A stretch of DNA of 64,000 nucleotides, taken from assembly GCA_023374025.1 (NCBI GenBank), contig SIJG01000001.1, positions 2,975,787-3,039,786 on the forward strand, given 5' to 3'. Source of the stretch: Heterodera schachtii. Lineage: Eukaryota; Nematoda; Chromadorea; Rhabditida; Heteroderidae. A program made the translations under genes and the position numbers. How positions within the stretch are numbered: position 1 is the stretch's first letter; every line of letters starts with the position of its first letter. The notes under the pieces were generated by a model. That model ran no database searches and was not told the DNA's origin. It saw only the letters and a list, made by a program, of their open reading frames with translations. This document shows positions 44,491 through 55,700 of this stretch, one piece after another.

Positions 44491-46080
44491 ATGTTCGGCA
44501 TCCGTCTCCCGTCCATCCCTTGCCAATTTTTGTTCGTTTTTTCTGCGTTTATGGCGCGACTTCGCTGCCAGTTCAGTCCCCAGTCTTACCCCGACCCGAG
44601 GTTCGTCTCCTTCGGTTTTGGCTGGCCCATTGAGTGGCAATTCAGAATTGACCCTTTGTCATGCCGTCTTCTGCTGCCTTCCCAAGTCTGTGACCCTTCC
44701 GAAATTTTAACGCCCGACGAGCGGCGCATTCTCAACGAAAAGATTGTCAGGGTACGCCGGGCTTTGGGACCAATCGTTTTTTGGGAGGGAATGCCAACGA
44801 ATGTTTAGCTGCAACAGATAACGGCAAACATCAAAAACACTTCTCCCGCCTGTGCCGACACAACCAAAAGCACCAATCTGTTCATTATGGTCGCGTTGGT
44901 CGACCGTTTGAGCAATGCGTTGCCATTTGAGTGGGTGCCTTCGGCGCTTTCTTTGCTTATTAACATTAGCATGTGAAATTTTGCATTTTAAAACAGTGGC
45001 AGCAGCGACCATTCGGCGAACATTGAGAAATTCACCAACCAACTCCGCTCAAAATACCAACATTTTCAGGTCAGTGATGTCATAAAGTAAATCTAAAAAT
45101 TGTCCACCACAATTCTCCCGCCTCACAGCACAGGACATTTCCCTGTGCGATCCGTTGGTGCTCATTGTGAACGCCCACGGGGACCGACAAGTGTTCACCG
45201 TGGCCGGTCCGTCCATAATTATGATTTAACACACCATTTTAAATTGAACAAAAGGCCCAGGGAGGAGAGGCCTTATTTTGAAGGGCGGAATTTCATTGGA
45301 CATTTCCCGAGAGAATTTCAGGCCGAGATGCCAAACTGAGCAGAGAAGTGCTTCAGGCGGCATTCCAACGAAATGTCGGCCATTTCCGTGGCGGAAATTA
45401 CGCATTGGGCCTGGAGGGCATGGCGGAATACATTGTGTCGGCCTACGGAGCCGCACACATTGTGCAGGTGCCGAGTTTTCCGGGCGAGCCGAAGTGAGGA
45501 ACCACAAAAACTAGCCAAGCGATTAATTAATTGCCCATCAAAGCACGAAGAAAGCGACGAAAAACAACGAAAGTTTCTCCAATGGTCCGTCGGCCGTTTC
45601 TTACGGAATGGGACAATTTGTTGCGCACGGAGTGCGGCAGCAGCAAAGGCTAACAACAGAGAAGAAATTTAACATCGAAAGCATTCCCGAGGAGGACAGA
45701 CTTTGGACACGCATTTTGGCAAAGGCAATGGCACAGTGCGGCGGGGAGGAGCAGGGCAAAATGGTCAAATACGCACAGACAGTGGTGGAAGGTGGACAAA
45801 GACGAACTGGACAAGCGGAAAATGCCAATGCCATCCTTTAGATGCCATGGATATTTCCCTGAAACTGATCAGTGACCCGCACTATAACAGAATTGAGGAG
45901 GATTCTCAAAGCATGGAAAATGGGCCAAATGCCCGGGAAAAGGCGTGGCAAAGCATAAAAGGACACTTGGAGCAAATCTATGCGAAATACGGTGGCCAAA
46001 TGCAACAAATGAACGCAGCCGAACAATGCCCCGGCCCGAAGAGAGGCGAAAAGACGCTGAAAATCTTACGCTTGAATTAG
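44491..46080 (+). CDS. MOLO-1-like secreted/membrane protein with TPM domain
   Basis: It starts at 44491 (MFGIRLPSIPCQFLFVFSAF, a signal peptide). Exon 44491-44600 joins 44646 in phase: SPQSYPDPRIDPLSCRLLLP then SQVCDPSEILTPDERRILNE, the entry of a TPM (TLP18.3/Psb32/MOLO-1) domain. It continues ITANIKNTSPACADTTKSTN, NLFIMVALVDRLSNALPFD, LCDPLVLIVNAHGDRQVF, VAGRDAKLSREVLQAAFQR, YALGLEGMAEYIVSAYGAA. The last exons read EEDRLWTRILAKAMAQCGGE and, across a 50-nt intron that ends ccatcctttag, VVEDAMDISLKLISDPHYN, then the Gln/Ala-rich end and stop at 46078-46080. In C. elegans MOLO-1 is an auxiliary modulator of levamisole-sensitive acetylcholine receptors; related worm proteins form a large family. 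I do not see a clear TM helix at the C terminus, unlike MOLO-1 itself, so a secreted paralogue is possible. Confidence 0.78.
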
Positions 46081-46637
46081 AGGAATTTAGTTGTATGTAA
46101 AAATGTGTAATAAAATTTAAATTGACAACGAATACCTTTAATTCTTAATGCAATGATTTGGACGGATATTCACAGTTAAATAAGTCCCCCTGTCAGCCAA
46201 TTTTTGACTCAACACTAAAAGAATGGCACAATTTGGTCGAATTTAATGAAAGTTTGGAATGTGCGAAAATTTATAAACGAATATTGTCTTGGTATCATAA
46301 CACATTTGACGTAAGGAGAGAACAGTCAGAATTTGGTAGGAATTGAAAGAGGCGGAAGAAAAAGACGACATAGTCATGAATTAGCAAAATGTAAAAGCGA
46401 ACAACTGCACATTTTGACGACAAAACGGAACGAAAGCAACGCACAAAACAAACAAAGAAATGCAAATGAGTGGGAGAGGAGCAAAAAGAGAGCAACGAAT
46501 GCCAAAGGACGAAACGAATGAAGGGGAAGGAGGGGTAAAGCGACACAATTCAATGTTCTCCATTGAAACTGATCGGATGCATGCCACCCCCTCCCACCGG
46601 CATCACCCCTATCCATCGCATCCGCCGCCTGTTCGTT
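46081..46637. other. Convergent intergenic gap
   Basis: It lies between the MOLO-1-like stop and the CCCH stop. AATAAAATTT at 46109 fits a polyadenylation signal for the former. Both-strand frames (46158-46560) are Lys/Asn-rich or Phe-rich and lack a signature. No gene is seen. Confidence 0.45.
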
Positions 46638-47796
46638 TCAGTTTTCGCTGCCGTCCTGCTCCAACCCCGCCTCCTCGCGGTTGCGCTTCCTCGTCCCGCC
46701 TCCCTCTTCGTTCCCCGTCGCACTTTGCTTCTGCTGATTCGATGGTTCAGCTGAGTTCACTTCGTTAGTCTGCTGTTGGCTGAGCAGTGCGTCCAATTGG
46801 GGTCCGATCACTTGTCCCTCCTTTTTGGTGCTGTACGAATTTTGCTGCGAATTCGCAGCAGCGGCTGCAGCTGAACGGAGTGAGGGAAATATGAGAAAGC
46901 AACGAAAAGATAAACGGAGACAGTCCCGGGACTTATTGCTAGTCTTGGGTGAGCACCTTGGGAATGGGGAATATACCACAAAACAAAACCTGCAGCCGCT
47001 GCAGCAGCTGCCGCCGCTTCAACAGAAGACCCGTCGCCATTGGCGCCCATCGCTTGCATATGCGCCGCGTAATAACTGGCAAAATCGGCGGAAGCAGCAT
47101 CCTGTGAATGGCGTATGTCGGGTTAGTAAATTTCAAGCCAAAACCCTCGTCAAATGGCCCTACCGCAGTCGCCTTGCGCAGTTCGGCATCTCCGTGGGCC
47201 CATCGGCATTGGTCGCCGTTGTTGCAGAAGCCGCGCTGTTGCCAAAATGTGCAGAGCGAAGTCTTGTAATGACGGCCCATGGATTCTTCTTGCCTGAAAT
47301 TGGCACTAACAAAGGGCGTGCCGATGGCACAGATCGAAAGGAAAAGTTGGCAAATTTTCGACTCAATTTTAAGAATTTTAGTCTTGTGTATATTATACAT
47401 AAAAAAAGGGGGGGGGGAGAGAGGTCGTATCGAATCGGAAAATTTCTGAACAATTTGGCTGTTTTCTTAAAAAATTCAACCGCCGGCCCCGTTGTAAGCG
47501 CATTTTTTTGAAAAGTGCGCCGCAAAAAAAGGTCATCAATTTACATGGCTGGTGGGATTTATTGCATTTTGTTCTGAAATTCACCTGTAGTTCAGCTCTT
47601 TGATGCCATGTGCGTAATGGCACTGTTTCCCCCGTGCGCACAGTCCCTCCATCAGCCAAATGTTGCACAATGTGCTTTTGTACTTCGCCGGCAATTGCTG
47701 TCCGGCCCCAGTGGCGCCCATCTGCTGGAATTGGCTGTAGTAAGCCTGGAGGAGTTGCTGCTGCTGCTGTTGCTGGTACGAACTCATCGCGGACAT
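46638..47796 (-). CDS. Tandem CCCH zinc-finger RNA-binding protein (TIS11/OMA/MEX-5-like)
   Basis: Four exons, 47796..47585, 47293..47164, 47101..46990 and 46870..46638, join in phase to 228 residues. After a Gln-rich start (MSAMSSYQQQQQQQLLQAYY) come two fingers with C-x8-C-x5-C-x3-H spacing: YKSTLCNIWLMEGLCARGKQ followed by CHYAHG, and YKTSLCTFWQQRGFCNNGDQ followed by CRWAHG. Finger pairs of this type bind AU-rich or uridine-rich 3' UTR elements. In nematodes they include the germline/embryo regulators OMA-1/2, MEX-5/6 and POS-1. An Ala run (about nine) and a Gln/Glu/Arg C terminus follow. The linker between fingers (about 20 residues) fits the TIS11 layout. Intron 1 carries a repeat block at 47400-47545. 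Confidence 0.9.
47400..47545. repeat. G-tract repeat fragment in CCCH intron 1
   Basis: Begins CATAAAAAAAGGGGGGGG and passes gaaaatttctgaa, tggctgttttcttaa, gcgcatttttttgaaaa, gccgcaaaaaaaggtcatcaa and ttacatggctgg, all phrases shared with 29140-29400 and 35395-35440. No target duplication is evident, so it is a partial or worn copy of the CATACATG family. Confidence 0.6.
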
Positions 47797-47837
47797 TGCC
47801 CAGAAAGGAAAGAAATTGGCTTTTTGCTGGACAGAAG

Positions 47838-47842
47838 GACTG
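47838..47842 (-). promoter_or_regulatory. Candidate spliced-leader trans-splice acceptor
   Basis: On the minus strand a run ending catttttcag lies 43-45 bases before the CCCH-protein ATG at 47796. The sequence between is open but starts abruptly, and I find no plausible upstream coding exon in 47.85-48.46 kb. In nematodes such a site would accept SL1. A cis-spliced non-coding first exon is the alternative. Confidence 0.4.
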
Positions 47843-48468
47843 AAAAATGAGCAAAGTGTGATTAAATGATGAGATAATTAATTGATTCGATCAAACAAAT
47901 TAAGCATAAATAATAAATTCAAAATTATTTAATCATTTAAAACATATTGTAAATAAAACGGAAAAACGCCGTTCAATTCCAACCGAAGGAAACGATTCCC
48001 CCAGGCCGTTCCGGGGCCAATTCGTGTCAATTTAGAACAGAATTGGACGACGAAATCTATGAAAATTAATCAATATCAATTATAATATCATTTTACAATC
48101 ATAACATTTGAACATTTAAATAGATAATAAAATAATTTATTTATTGTGATTAAATATAATGGCAAAGGAAAAGGAAGGCAATTAGCAAATTAATAAAAGG
48201 CAATTAATATATAGTAATGTATTGTATAAATAATATGATAAGTTGAAGAAGCCAACTGAGTTAGGAGGCAGCGAATGGCATGCAAAAGGAGGAAATACTG
48301 TACAAATAAATTAATGAGTGAGCGATTAATGGCAAGGGTTCGCCGGAGACTTGCTTTTATTGCCGTCCTCCTCTCCCCTCGGGGGCCAACTCAGCAACTG
48401 GCGCCGGACAGTTCGGCTGAAAGTTCAAACCGTGAAATGAAAATGCCACAGCATGGGGGGGGGGTAAT
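47843..48468. other. Gap between APR-1 3' end and CCCH gene
   Basis: Very AT-rich, especially 47870-48260, with several AATAAA-like words. It should hold the APR-1 3' UTR and CCCH promoter. No exon supported. Confidence 0.45.
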
Positions 48469-51400
48469 TTATACGAGGACCTTTCCCAATTTGGCAATGT
48501 TCGGCTTCGGCGCCAATGGCGGCGGCGGTGCCTTCTGTTGTGTTCTGCTGAGGGTCGATGAACGTGCCGCCGGCCTTTTGAGAAGAGAAGTGGCGGCAGT
48601 GTCCGTCAAATCGGCAGTCGTTGTCGCTGTCTTTGGACTGCGGTCCGAAGGCGCAACGGACGGCCGAGGGATCGACGACTGTGAGGGGGTCTTCTTCAGG
48701 GAGAAGCGACTAAAGCACGTAAATGAGTGCCACAAATGCTTTTGACCCCCTCCCCCTCCCCTCGCACCTTCGTTCCTCGTCGTCCGTTTTAGGACTTTTC
48801 GTCGTCCCACACTCCACGACCATCCAATGGGCAGCGAATTCCGCATTCACGTCCGCGGGCAGTTCGGCAGTGACTTTCTGCTGCTGTTCCAAAAGTGCTT
48901 CTTCTTCTTCTTCTTCTTCTTCATCCGCAGTCAAAAGGTCGTCCATTTTTTGTCCGAATTTTTGTTGATCTTTTGGCCTTGCAAATGCTTTTCCTTCCCT
49001 TTTTCTGTTCGGATGCGGCATCATCAAAGCGATGCTTTCCTCCAAAAGGCGATCATTTCCCGCTGAAATTGGAGAAACTTACCCGGAAACTGTGATTGTC
49101 ATTTCGTTTTGTTTCTCCCCATATTCTTTACTTCTGACTGGCGATTTGGACGGACTGTTCGAAGAGATTGGCGTTGTGTTCAGGGCAAAATGCGCATCCT
49201 CCATAGCAATGCATTGGATCGGTGCGTGCGGTTTGGGCATGTAATTTCGGATGACCTCATCAAGAAAGGCATTGCCAACACTGAAAGGAGAGGGGATACG
49301 ATCAATTAGTTTGCTCATCTTTCCCAGTATTTGGCTTTCTCCCCCACCCTCCATTGGCTACCTTCCGTTAGCATTTGCCTTTTCCTCAGCCAAAGTGCCT
49401 TCGCTCGCTGATTTCTCCGATTTGTCTTCGTCTTTGGTTTGCCCATTGCTTTCGCTTCCCATTTTCGCTCGCTTTTGACTTTGCTCAATGGCACTCCGTC
49501 CGCCCTTTCCTCCGTTTTCGTCGGTGTCAATTTGTGACCCTTTCCCCCAAATTTGTTCTTCTTCCGTCCCACTGTCATCCTTTCCATCTTTGGCCTCGTC
49601 CTCTTCTTCCAATGCTTTTTTGATCAGCAACTGAAGAAAAGAAGAGTTTGGACAGAATGCATTTCGTAATAATCCGTCACCGCCATCGCTTCCAATTGGA
49701 AGGGTTTGTGGGCGACGCATTGAGACGGCGAGTCGGGCAAATCGGACGGACTCGCGGGCGAACCGGCGCCGCTGGACCGTTGCGAGTTGAAAGAGGTCGA
49801 ACGCACCGAGGGCCATTCTTCGCCATTCTGCTAGTGTTATATAAATGAATGTAATGCCCGCGGTTTCTTTCCTTCGACTTACGACGGCATCCATCGACCG
49901 CGAACTCAGCGGACTTCCGTCCCGGGTGCACTGTACGCTGGTGGCAAGGTCTTGACCGGCCTCGATCAACGGCTCCGTCACAAATGCGCATTCGTCCGTC
50001 GTCTCCTCTTCCGTTGCCGTTTCCCCGACGCCGTTTTTGCCGTGCAACTTTTCGCAGTTTTCCTCAATTGTGATTTGCGCGTTTTGTCCCAATGCCATGT
50101 CATCGCTTTGTTCTGTAAATGCCAATAATTTACACTGAAAAGAAAACCGCGGAAAATGCCTGAATGTTGGCGAAAGTTCTGTTGCCTGAGCACCCCTTTA
50201 GGCGTTTCCGGTGGGTTTTTCGTGAAATTATACCCTTTCTGAGCTTTGAAGAAATTCTGTTGCGCCGCTCGTGGCAATGTGTTGTAATGCACGGCGACAT
50301 CGGCACCGCAGCCGGCAATTTGGTGGTCGAATTGGTGGTTGGCTGAATGATTGTGATATATTGAAATTGCCATTAATCTGTTCATTTGGAGGAAATACCA
50401 AAATAAAATAAGTGGATTAACGGTAGTAACAGTTTAAGGGATTTTGCGTAAATCCGATGGGGGGGGGCACTCTTTGTCAGTACATCCGAGAATTAAAGAG
50501 CCACCACAACCTTCGACCGATGTCGTCGCGCAATTCCAACCGACCACCGAGCTGAACATGCCCTTCTGAAGTGCGACCACCTGGTAGTAAACGGAATTGA
50601 CCGTGTCGGTGAGAGTCCGCGCCGCCCGCACAATGCCTTCGTTGGTGTTTTTGGTGAGGCATTGAATCTGCGAAGACGATTAAATATAAAATGGATGGAC
50701 CAACAAATGCACTCACATTCTCTAAGCAGCTCTTTTGACACAACAATTCGTGCGCGGCGTATGGATGCCGGCAGAGAGTGGCGAGAGCGACCAAAGCGTC
50801 GACGATCAAATCGGCAGAAGACGAGTAAATTTGGTGGAGGAGGGCACGGACGGCACCATTGGCCAGTGTCTTGGAGAAGAGGCCGGGATATTGGATGATG
50901 AATGCTTAATGGGAGGAAATTTTGAGATATTAGACTTTGGAAGGGGACACACTTTGTGAAGCATCGATTAAAAGCACCCCCTCCCCTGTCCACCTATAGT
51001 AGGCTTTGGGTTATAAGAAATTGTAAACTCACTGCTCAGGTGTTTGAAAATGCCAATGGCCGCTTGGATCAATGGCACTTCGCGCGGATCGCCCACCATA
51101 ATGCGCAGCAAAATAGGCACAAAGGCGGGGAAGTCGAGGCACATCACGCGCTTGTTCTCGATCGGATTTTCCGCCAAATTCCAAAGTGCCGAGAAGAGTT
51201 TGTATAGTCGCTGCTTTTGGCCGTGCTCCGCCCAATTTGTCGCGGTGTGCTGTCCGTCGTTGTCGCCCATAATAACAGTGACCACGCGGACCATCGGCGG
51301 CACAGTGATGGCGAGATGATGGGCGAACGGAAGCAGCGACTTCCGGTCGGAATTGTACGACACATTTTGGACGAGGCCAGCGTAATACTAACAAAGGGTG

Positions 51401-52509
51401 GGCGATGAATGAATGAGTGGACGGAGTATTGCAAAGGAATGCGTCAACCGAATGCCGCTTCACCTGGTCGAGGGACGGAACATTGGCCACAATGTCCGCC
51501 ACCCGGCGGAGAAAGGCGAGGTTCGAACACAGCCTGAGCTTGGCCTCCCTTTGCTGGTAGACGACGTTCATCAGAGCATTGGCGATTTCCCTGCGCATTT
51601 TCCCGCACTTCTCGTAGGCGTCGACGTCCAACCCAAAAGTGTCGATGTCGTGGACGAGCAATTCGGTGATTGACTCTACAAAACCTGCAAAAAAAAAAGG
51701 GTCCAATTCGGAAACCTGGGAAGGTGCTGTAAACTCACAGAACATCACTTGCAATTTACGATTCTCAAGGGCCTTGACCGGGCCGACGTATTGGTCGTGG
51801 GAAAGTGACGTCGTCTGTTTGAGCGCTTTCAAAGTTCGGTCGACGTGCAGCGCCAACGAATTGTGGCCAAAGACAGCGCCACTCCTCAGAAAAAACAAAT
51901 GGTTCAGAATTTCGTAGGCATTTTGCAAAATCTGAAGGCCATTTTGCCTTAAACTGGAGATGTAATATTTAAGGAATTAGTTTTGGGCTTCTGGACTAGT
52001 CAGCCGAGGACAACTCAGCCGTGCAATAAAACTTAAAAATAAAGCCTAAGCTTAAGCCTAGGCCCAAGCAAGCCTAAGCCTCGCCTAAAGCTTAGGCCTA
52101 AGCCTGAGCCTAAGCCATTGTACGAGTCGCCTTTCGTAAGTTCTCGTAAAGCTGAGTTGTTCCATCAGCTGACAGACGTAAAAGTTTTGACATACTTTTT
52201 GCCTTGGGATTCTTCCGCCAAATAAAATTGCTGTTTTAATTGCTTCAAAATGGTTAGAATTTTCTCAAATGCTGCTCCATTCGCCGCCGCATCTTTGCAA
52301 TTGGAAGTGATCAATGCCAACAATTCGTCTGCCAACTGTTGGAATGGCATCCCATGGTGCCGGGAAAGCACTCGGTGCTGCTGAAAGATTGGCGAATGGC
52401 GTTGTTTGCCAGAAAATGACGACGAAGAAATTGGCTGCTGCTGCTTGGGTTGGCCGACTGTCGACGAGCAGGGCGAATTCCAACCCAATGCCCCACCACT
52501 GCTGCTCAT
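48469..52509 (-). CDS. apr-1: APC-related protein (APR-1-like), armadillo repeats
   Basis: Wnt-pathway scaffold. It starts at 52509 (MSSSGGALGWNSPCSS). An N-terminal helical part (HGMPFQQLADELLALITSNC) is followed by armadillo repeats: AYEILNHLFFLRSGAVFGHN, LLVHDIDTFGLDVDAYEKCG, MRREIANALMNVVYQQREAK, YNSDRKSLLPFAHHLAI, YKLFSALWNLAENPIENKRV, LIVDALVALATLCRHPYAAH and IVRAARTLTDTVNSVYYQVV. The pattern (loss-of-flank Asn-Leu helices, ALWNLAENPIENK resembling APC's ALWNLSAHCTENK) is that of APC. The C-terminal exons are acidic and Ser-rich and include AHFALNTTPISSNSPSKSP, which resembles the 20-residue beta-catenin-binding repeat (F-x4-TP-x-SS core). Stop 48469-48471 after PKPNIAKLGKVLV. It may be the downstream member of the adjacent gene cluster, 275 bases after PHKB. 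The last three exons (48.5-49.35 kb) are assigned by strand and composition. Confidence 0.82.
52035..52118. repeat. Interstitial telomere-like hexamers (GCCTAA/TTAGGC variants)
   Basis: About 14 units of AAGCCT/GCCTAA with substitutions run in apr-1 intron 1 (for example taagcctaagcttaagcct and ttaggcctaagcctgagcc). TTAGGC is the nematode telomere repeat. Both orientations occur (a TTAGGC at 52103). The tract is degenerate, so old. Confidence 0.75.
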
Positions 52510-52783
52510 CGCGTTCTATGCTGCTTGTGGATAAATGGAGAAAATTATTGCTTTTCTCGAATTCGACTATAAAACCAAACAATCTGAGCCATTAAAACAT
52601 TTCAGTTTCACAGTCACTAATTAAGGGGAATGAATCAATATGTATTTTAAATCGATTATCGCGATGTAAAATAAAAATAAAAATAATATTACTAATAGTA
52701 TATGCGAAACCGGGAATAGAAGAAAACAGTAAATAGAAAGAAGTAAAAATGAATTTAAGATGAAAAATAAAATTTGTTCTGCT

Positions 52784-55700
52784 TCACATAATTGAACATT
52801 CTTCTTCGGCCTTTTGCAGTAAATTGTTTCGAAGACTGATTGTGTGTTTGGTATTTGTGTCTTTGAGCAATTTGTCAACAACAATCTGGAAAAGAATGTA
52901 TTAAAAATTTTAGTGAAAATGTTTTTTAACAACCAAGTCCAATCTGTGTAAAAGAAACGCCCACCCGTATAAGGTAAGAGGAAGTGGAAGGGGCGGAAGG
53001 GTCGTCGTCGATTGCGTAGAAAGGCGTCATGTCCACGCGGTCTTTGACCCTCCGCTCTTCACAGAACATGTTGAATGCTTGTGACAAAAGCTGGAATGGG
53101 GAAGCGTACAATCGGTGATCAGGGGAATTACTCAAAACGACTGACCAAGTCACAGTCCAACGCACCGGCGAAATAAATTTCCTTAATTCAGCGTCTTTGC
53201 ATTGTTAAAAATGCCGCTTATTATTTACTGGGTTTCTCTCCATTATTGTCGCTACAATACAAAACAATTCGACAATCAGCTGACGATTTTCAGGGTTTGC
53301 GATGTCGCTCATCATCGACTCTAAAAAGGGTGGGTAAGAAATCCAATTCAGGGAAGACGAAAACAAAACCAATTTTGTATGAAAAGTTCAGTTCATGCTG
53401 CGTCATAACATGCAGAGTTGGGTACTGAGAATGGATTTGGACAACTTTATTGGTTTCAATTTGTAGAACATTCTTTGATTCGGATTCCAACCTGAGGAAG
53501 GACATGGCCTGAAATGACGATGCCTTGCTCCACTCTTTCGAGTATCTTAAACAGCAATGCCAGCCATTTTCTCTGCGGTGTTTTGACCGACCTTCCAAAC
53601 TCTGTCGTACAAATTTGTCGGTACTCGGTTCAGTGCCCCGTTCAATTTTTTCATTTGCAAAGGCGAACTGAAATAAGAAAAAATAAATAAATCCAAATGC
53701 ACAATCCAAACGTACAGCAATCTCCAGACATCTTGCTTTGTCATCAGTTCAGCAAGCAGATTTTTGACAACTGTCGGAGGCAAATCGAAGGCACAAACGC
53801 TCTTCCCACTTTCTATAAAAAAAAAACAATTAAGAAATTTTTTATGCAAAAAACCAAATTCTCTGCGAATGGAACCCTGCCAAATGCGTTCAAAAAATGT
53901 CACCAAATCATTGGTGTTAATCGGAGAAGCGGCAGTTCCGTTGTTCAATTTTTGACGATTCTTTAGGTCTTCCATAACAAAGCACAGAAGCATATCAATC
54001 GCATCAGTGTACCTTTCAAACGGCATAGATTAGGTAAGCATTATGATTTGCAACGAAATTTAATGTTTACCTAACGAATTTTTTTTCCCAAAAAATAGTT
54101 AAATATTGTAAAAATGCATATAAGTCACCATGCCAAACGAATGGTGAGAACGCCGTCAAAGGAGGCACTTTTCTGAGTTATCTGTGCCAAAAAGGAATTT
54201 AGAATGAGATATTTCCCACGTTACCAAATCTGAACATGCGATTATCAGCTCTTGCTGAAACACCGCAGCGTGCGGATCTATGCAACTGTCGAACAATGCC
54301 TTTTGCAATTCTACGGGCGTTGACGGCGAATTGACGGTGATTTCTTTTGATGCTTTTTGGCCGATGATAACCCAAAAGTGCATTTTCGAATTTAATTCAA
54401 ATCTATAGGCAATTGTTTTTACCTGTTTTCCACGGACCAAAAGATTAGTGACCGATCTGTTGAAAGAAATTAACGTGAAAACAGAGAATGAACAGGTGTA
54501 TTACGGCGCCAAACTGATCATAGTTTTGCGTAATTTAGCCGCGCAAAAGCGCACCAACCACCAATATCGGAATTGGCACGCTTGGCTGTATACACGTTCC
54601 ATTCGGGCGAGAAGAGTTTCTTAACCCAATCGATGTCATTATTTTGGGTGTGTTTGCCTTTGGCCAACCTCCTTGTACAACAAAAGTACCAGGGTAACGC
54701 ATTTGCAACACAGCGATCTAAAAAGAAGCACTTTGGAAGGAAAGAAGAAAATAACCCACGGCAAAAGCGACTCTGCGAAGGTTTTCGATATTATTTCGGG
54801 CGATTATTTGATACTAAATTAAGTGTAAAATTGGGAGGGGTGGCCAAAGCACGCCGATTTCCATCATTGTTTCCGTCCTATGGCTATTTACAATAATAAA
54901 GGCTCCACCGACCAATTCGTGGTCTCCCATTCCGCTCAATTGCTGCTCCGATAGTAATCCTTCTAACTTTTCTGGCGGCACTTTCCTCAGTTTGGTCCGT
55001 GCTCGGAGCAATGCTTCTTTTGCGTCAATTTCTTCAAGGACATCGACATCAAACTCGACATCGTCTGGGTTGACCATGTCAATCTGAAAACGGGGAAGAA
55101 TTGGCATTTTGTATAGAATGGAGTTTTCATTTGGAGTACAAACATGTTCTATACAGCCGGTGTTGATCAATTGCTTAATAAATATAAACATTTCAATAGG
55201 TTATGAAGAATGACACCACTGACATGGATTCTTCCCAGCCGAACTCGGACACCATTTACGAAGCCGTTTTTAAGACTGACCAAAAGGTCCAGCATATTTG
55301 AAAAGTACCTGAAATAGTTTCAAGAAGGTTCCATTTAAAACCTTTTTACTCACTCTCCGGCGACATTTTCTTCACGCAAAATCATACAAAAAGTTGGCCT
55401 AAAAGGAGTATTTTCGTAAAAGAAAACTAAATTCATGCATAATTGTAAGTGCTAAAATGAACCTGCCAGTCAATTTCCACCTTCTCGAAATGAATTCCAA
55501 ATCACCCTAAAAGCACTTCTTGTCCAAAACTCATTTTCCCAATTCAATTGCCTTTATGTCCTCAATTAAAGTCGAAGAGTCTGCGTTTGTGTAGAAATCT
55601 TTCAGCTCAAAAATGAGCGGGTAAATGACCACGGTATTCCCACAAATTCGAAATATTTTCGACGTGTTCAATGGCCCCAAGGGTCGCAACGGTCGGCCGC

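Noticed and set aside
48275..48745. 156-residue plus-strand frame (MACKRRKYCTNKL...)
   Set aside because: Opposite the last apr-1 exon, whose minus frame is phased and Ser/Pro-rich as expected; the plus frame has no recognisable domain.
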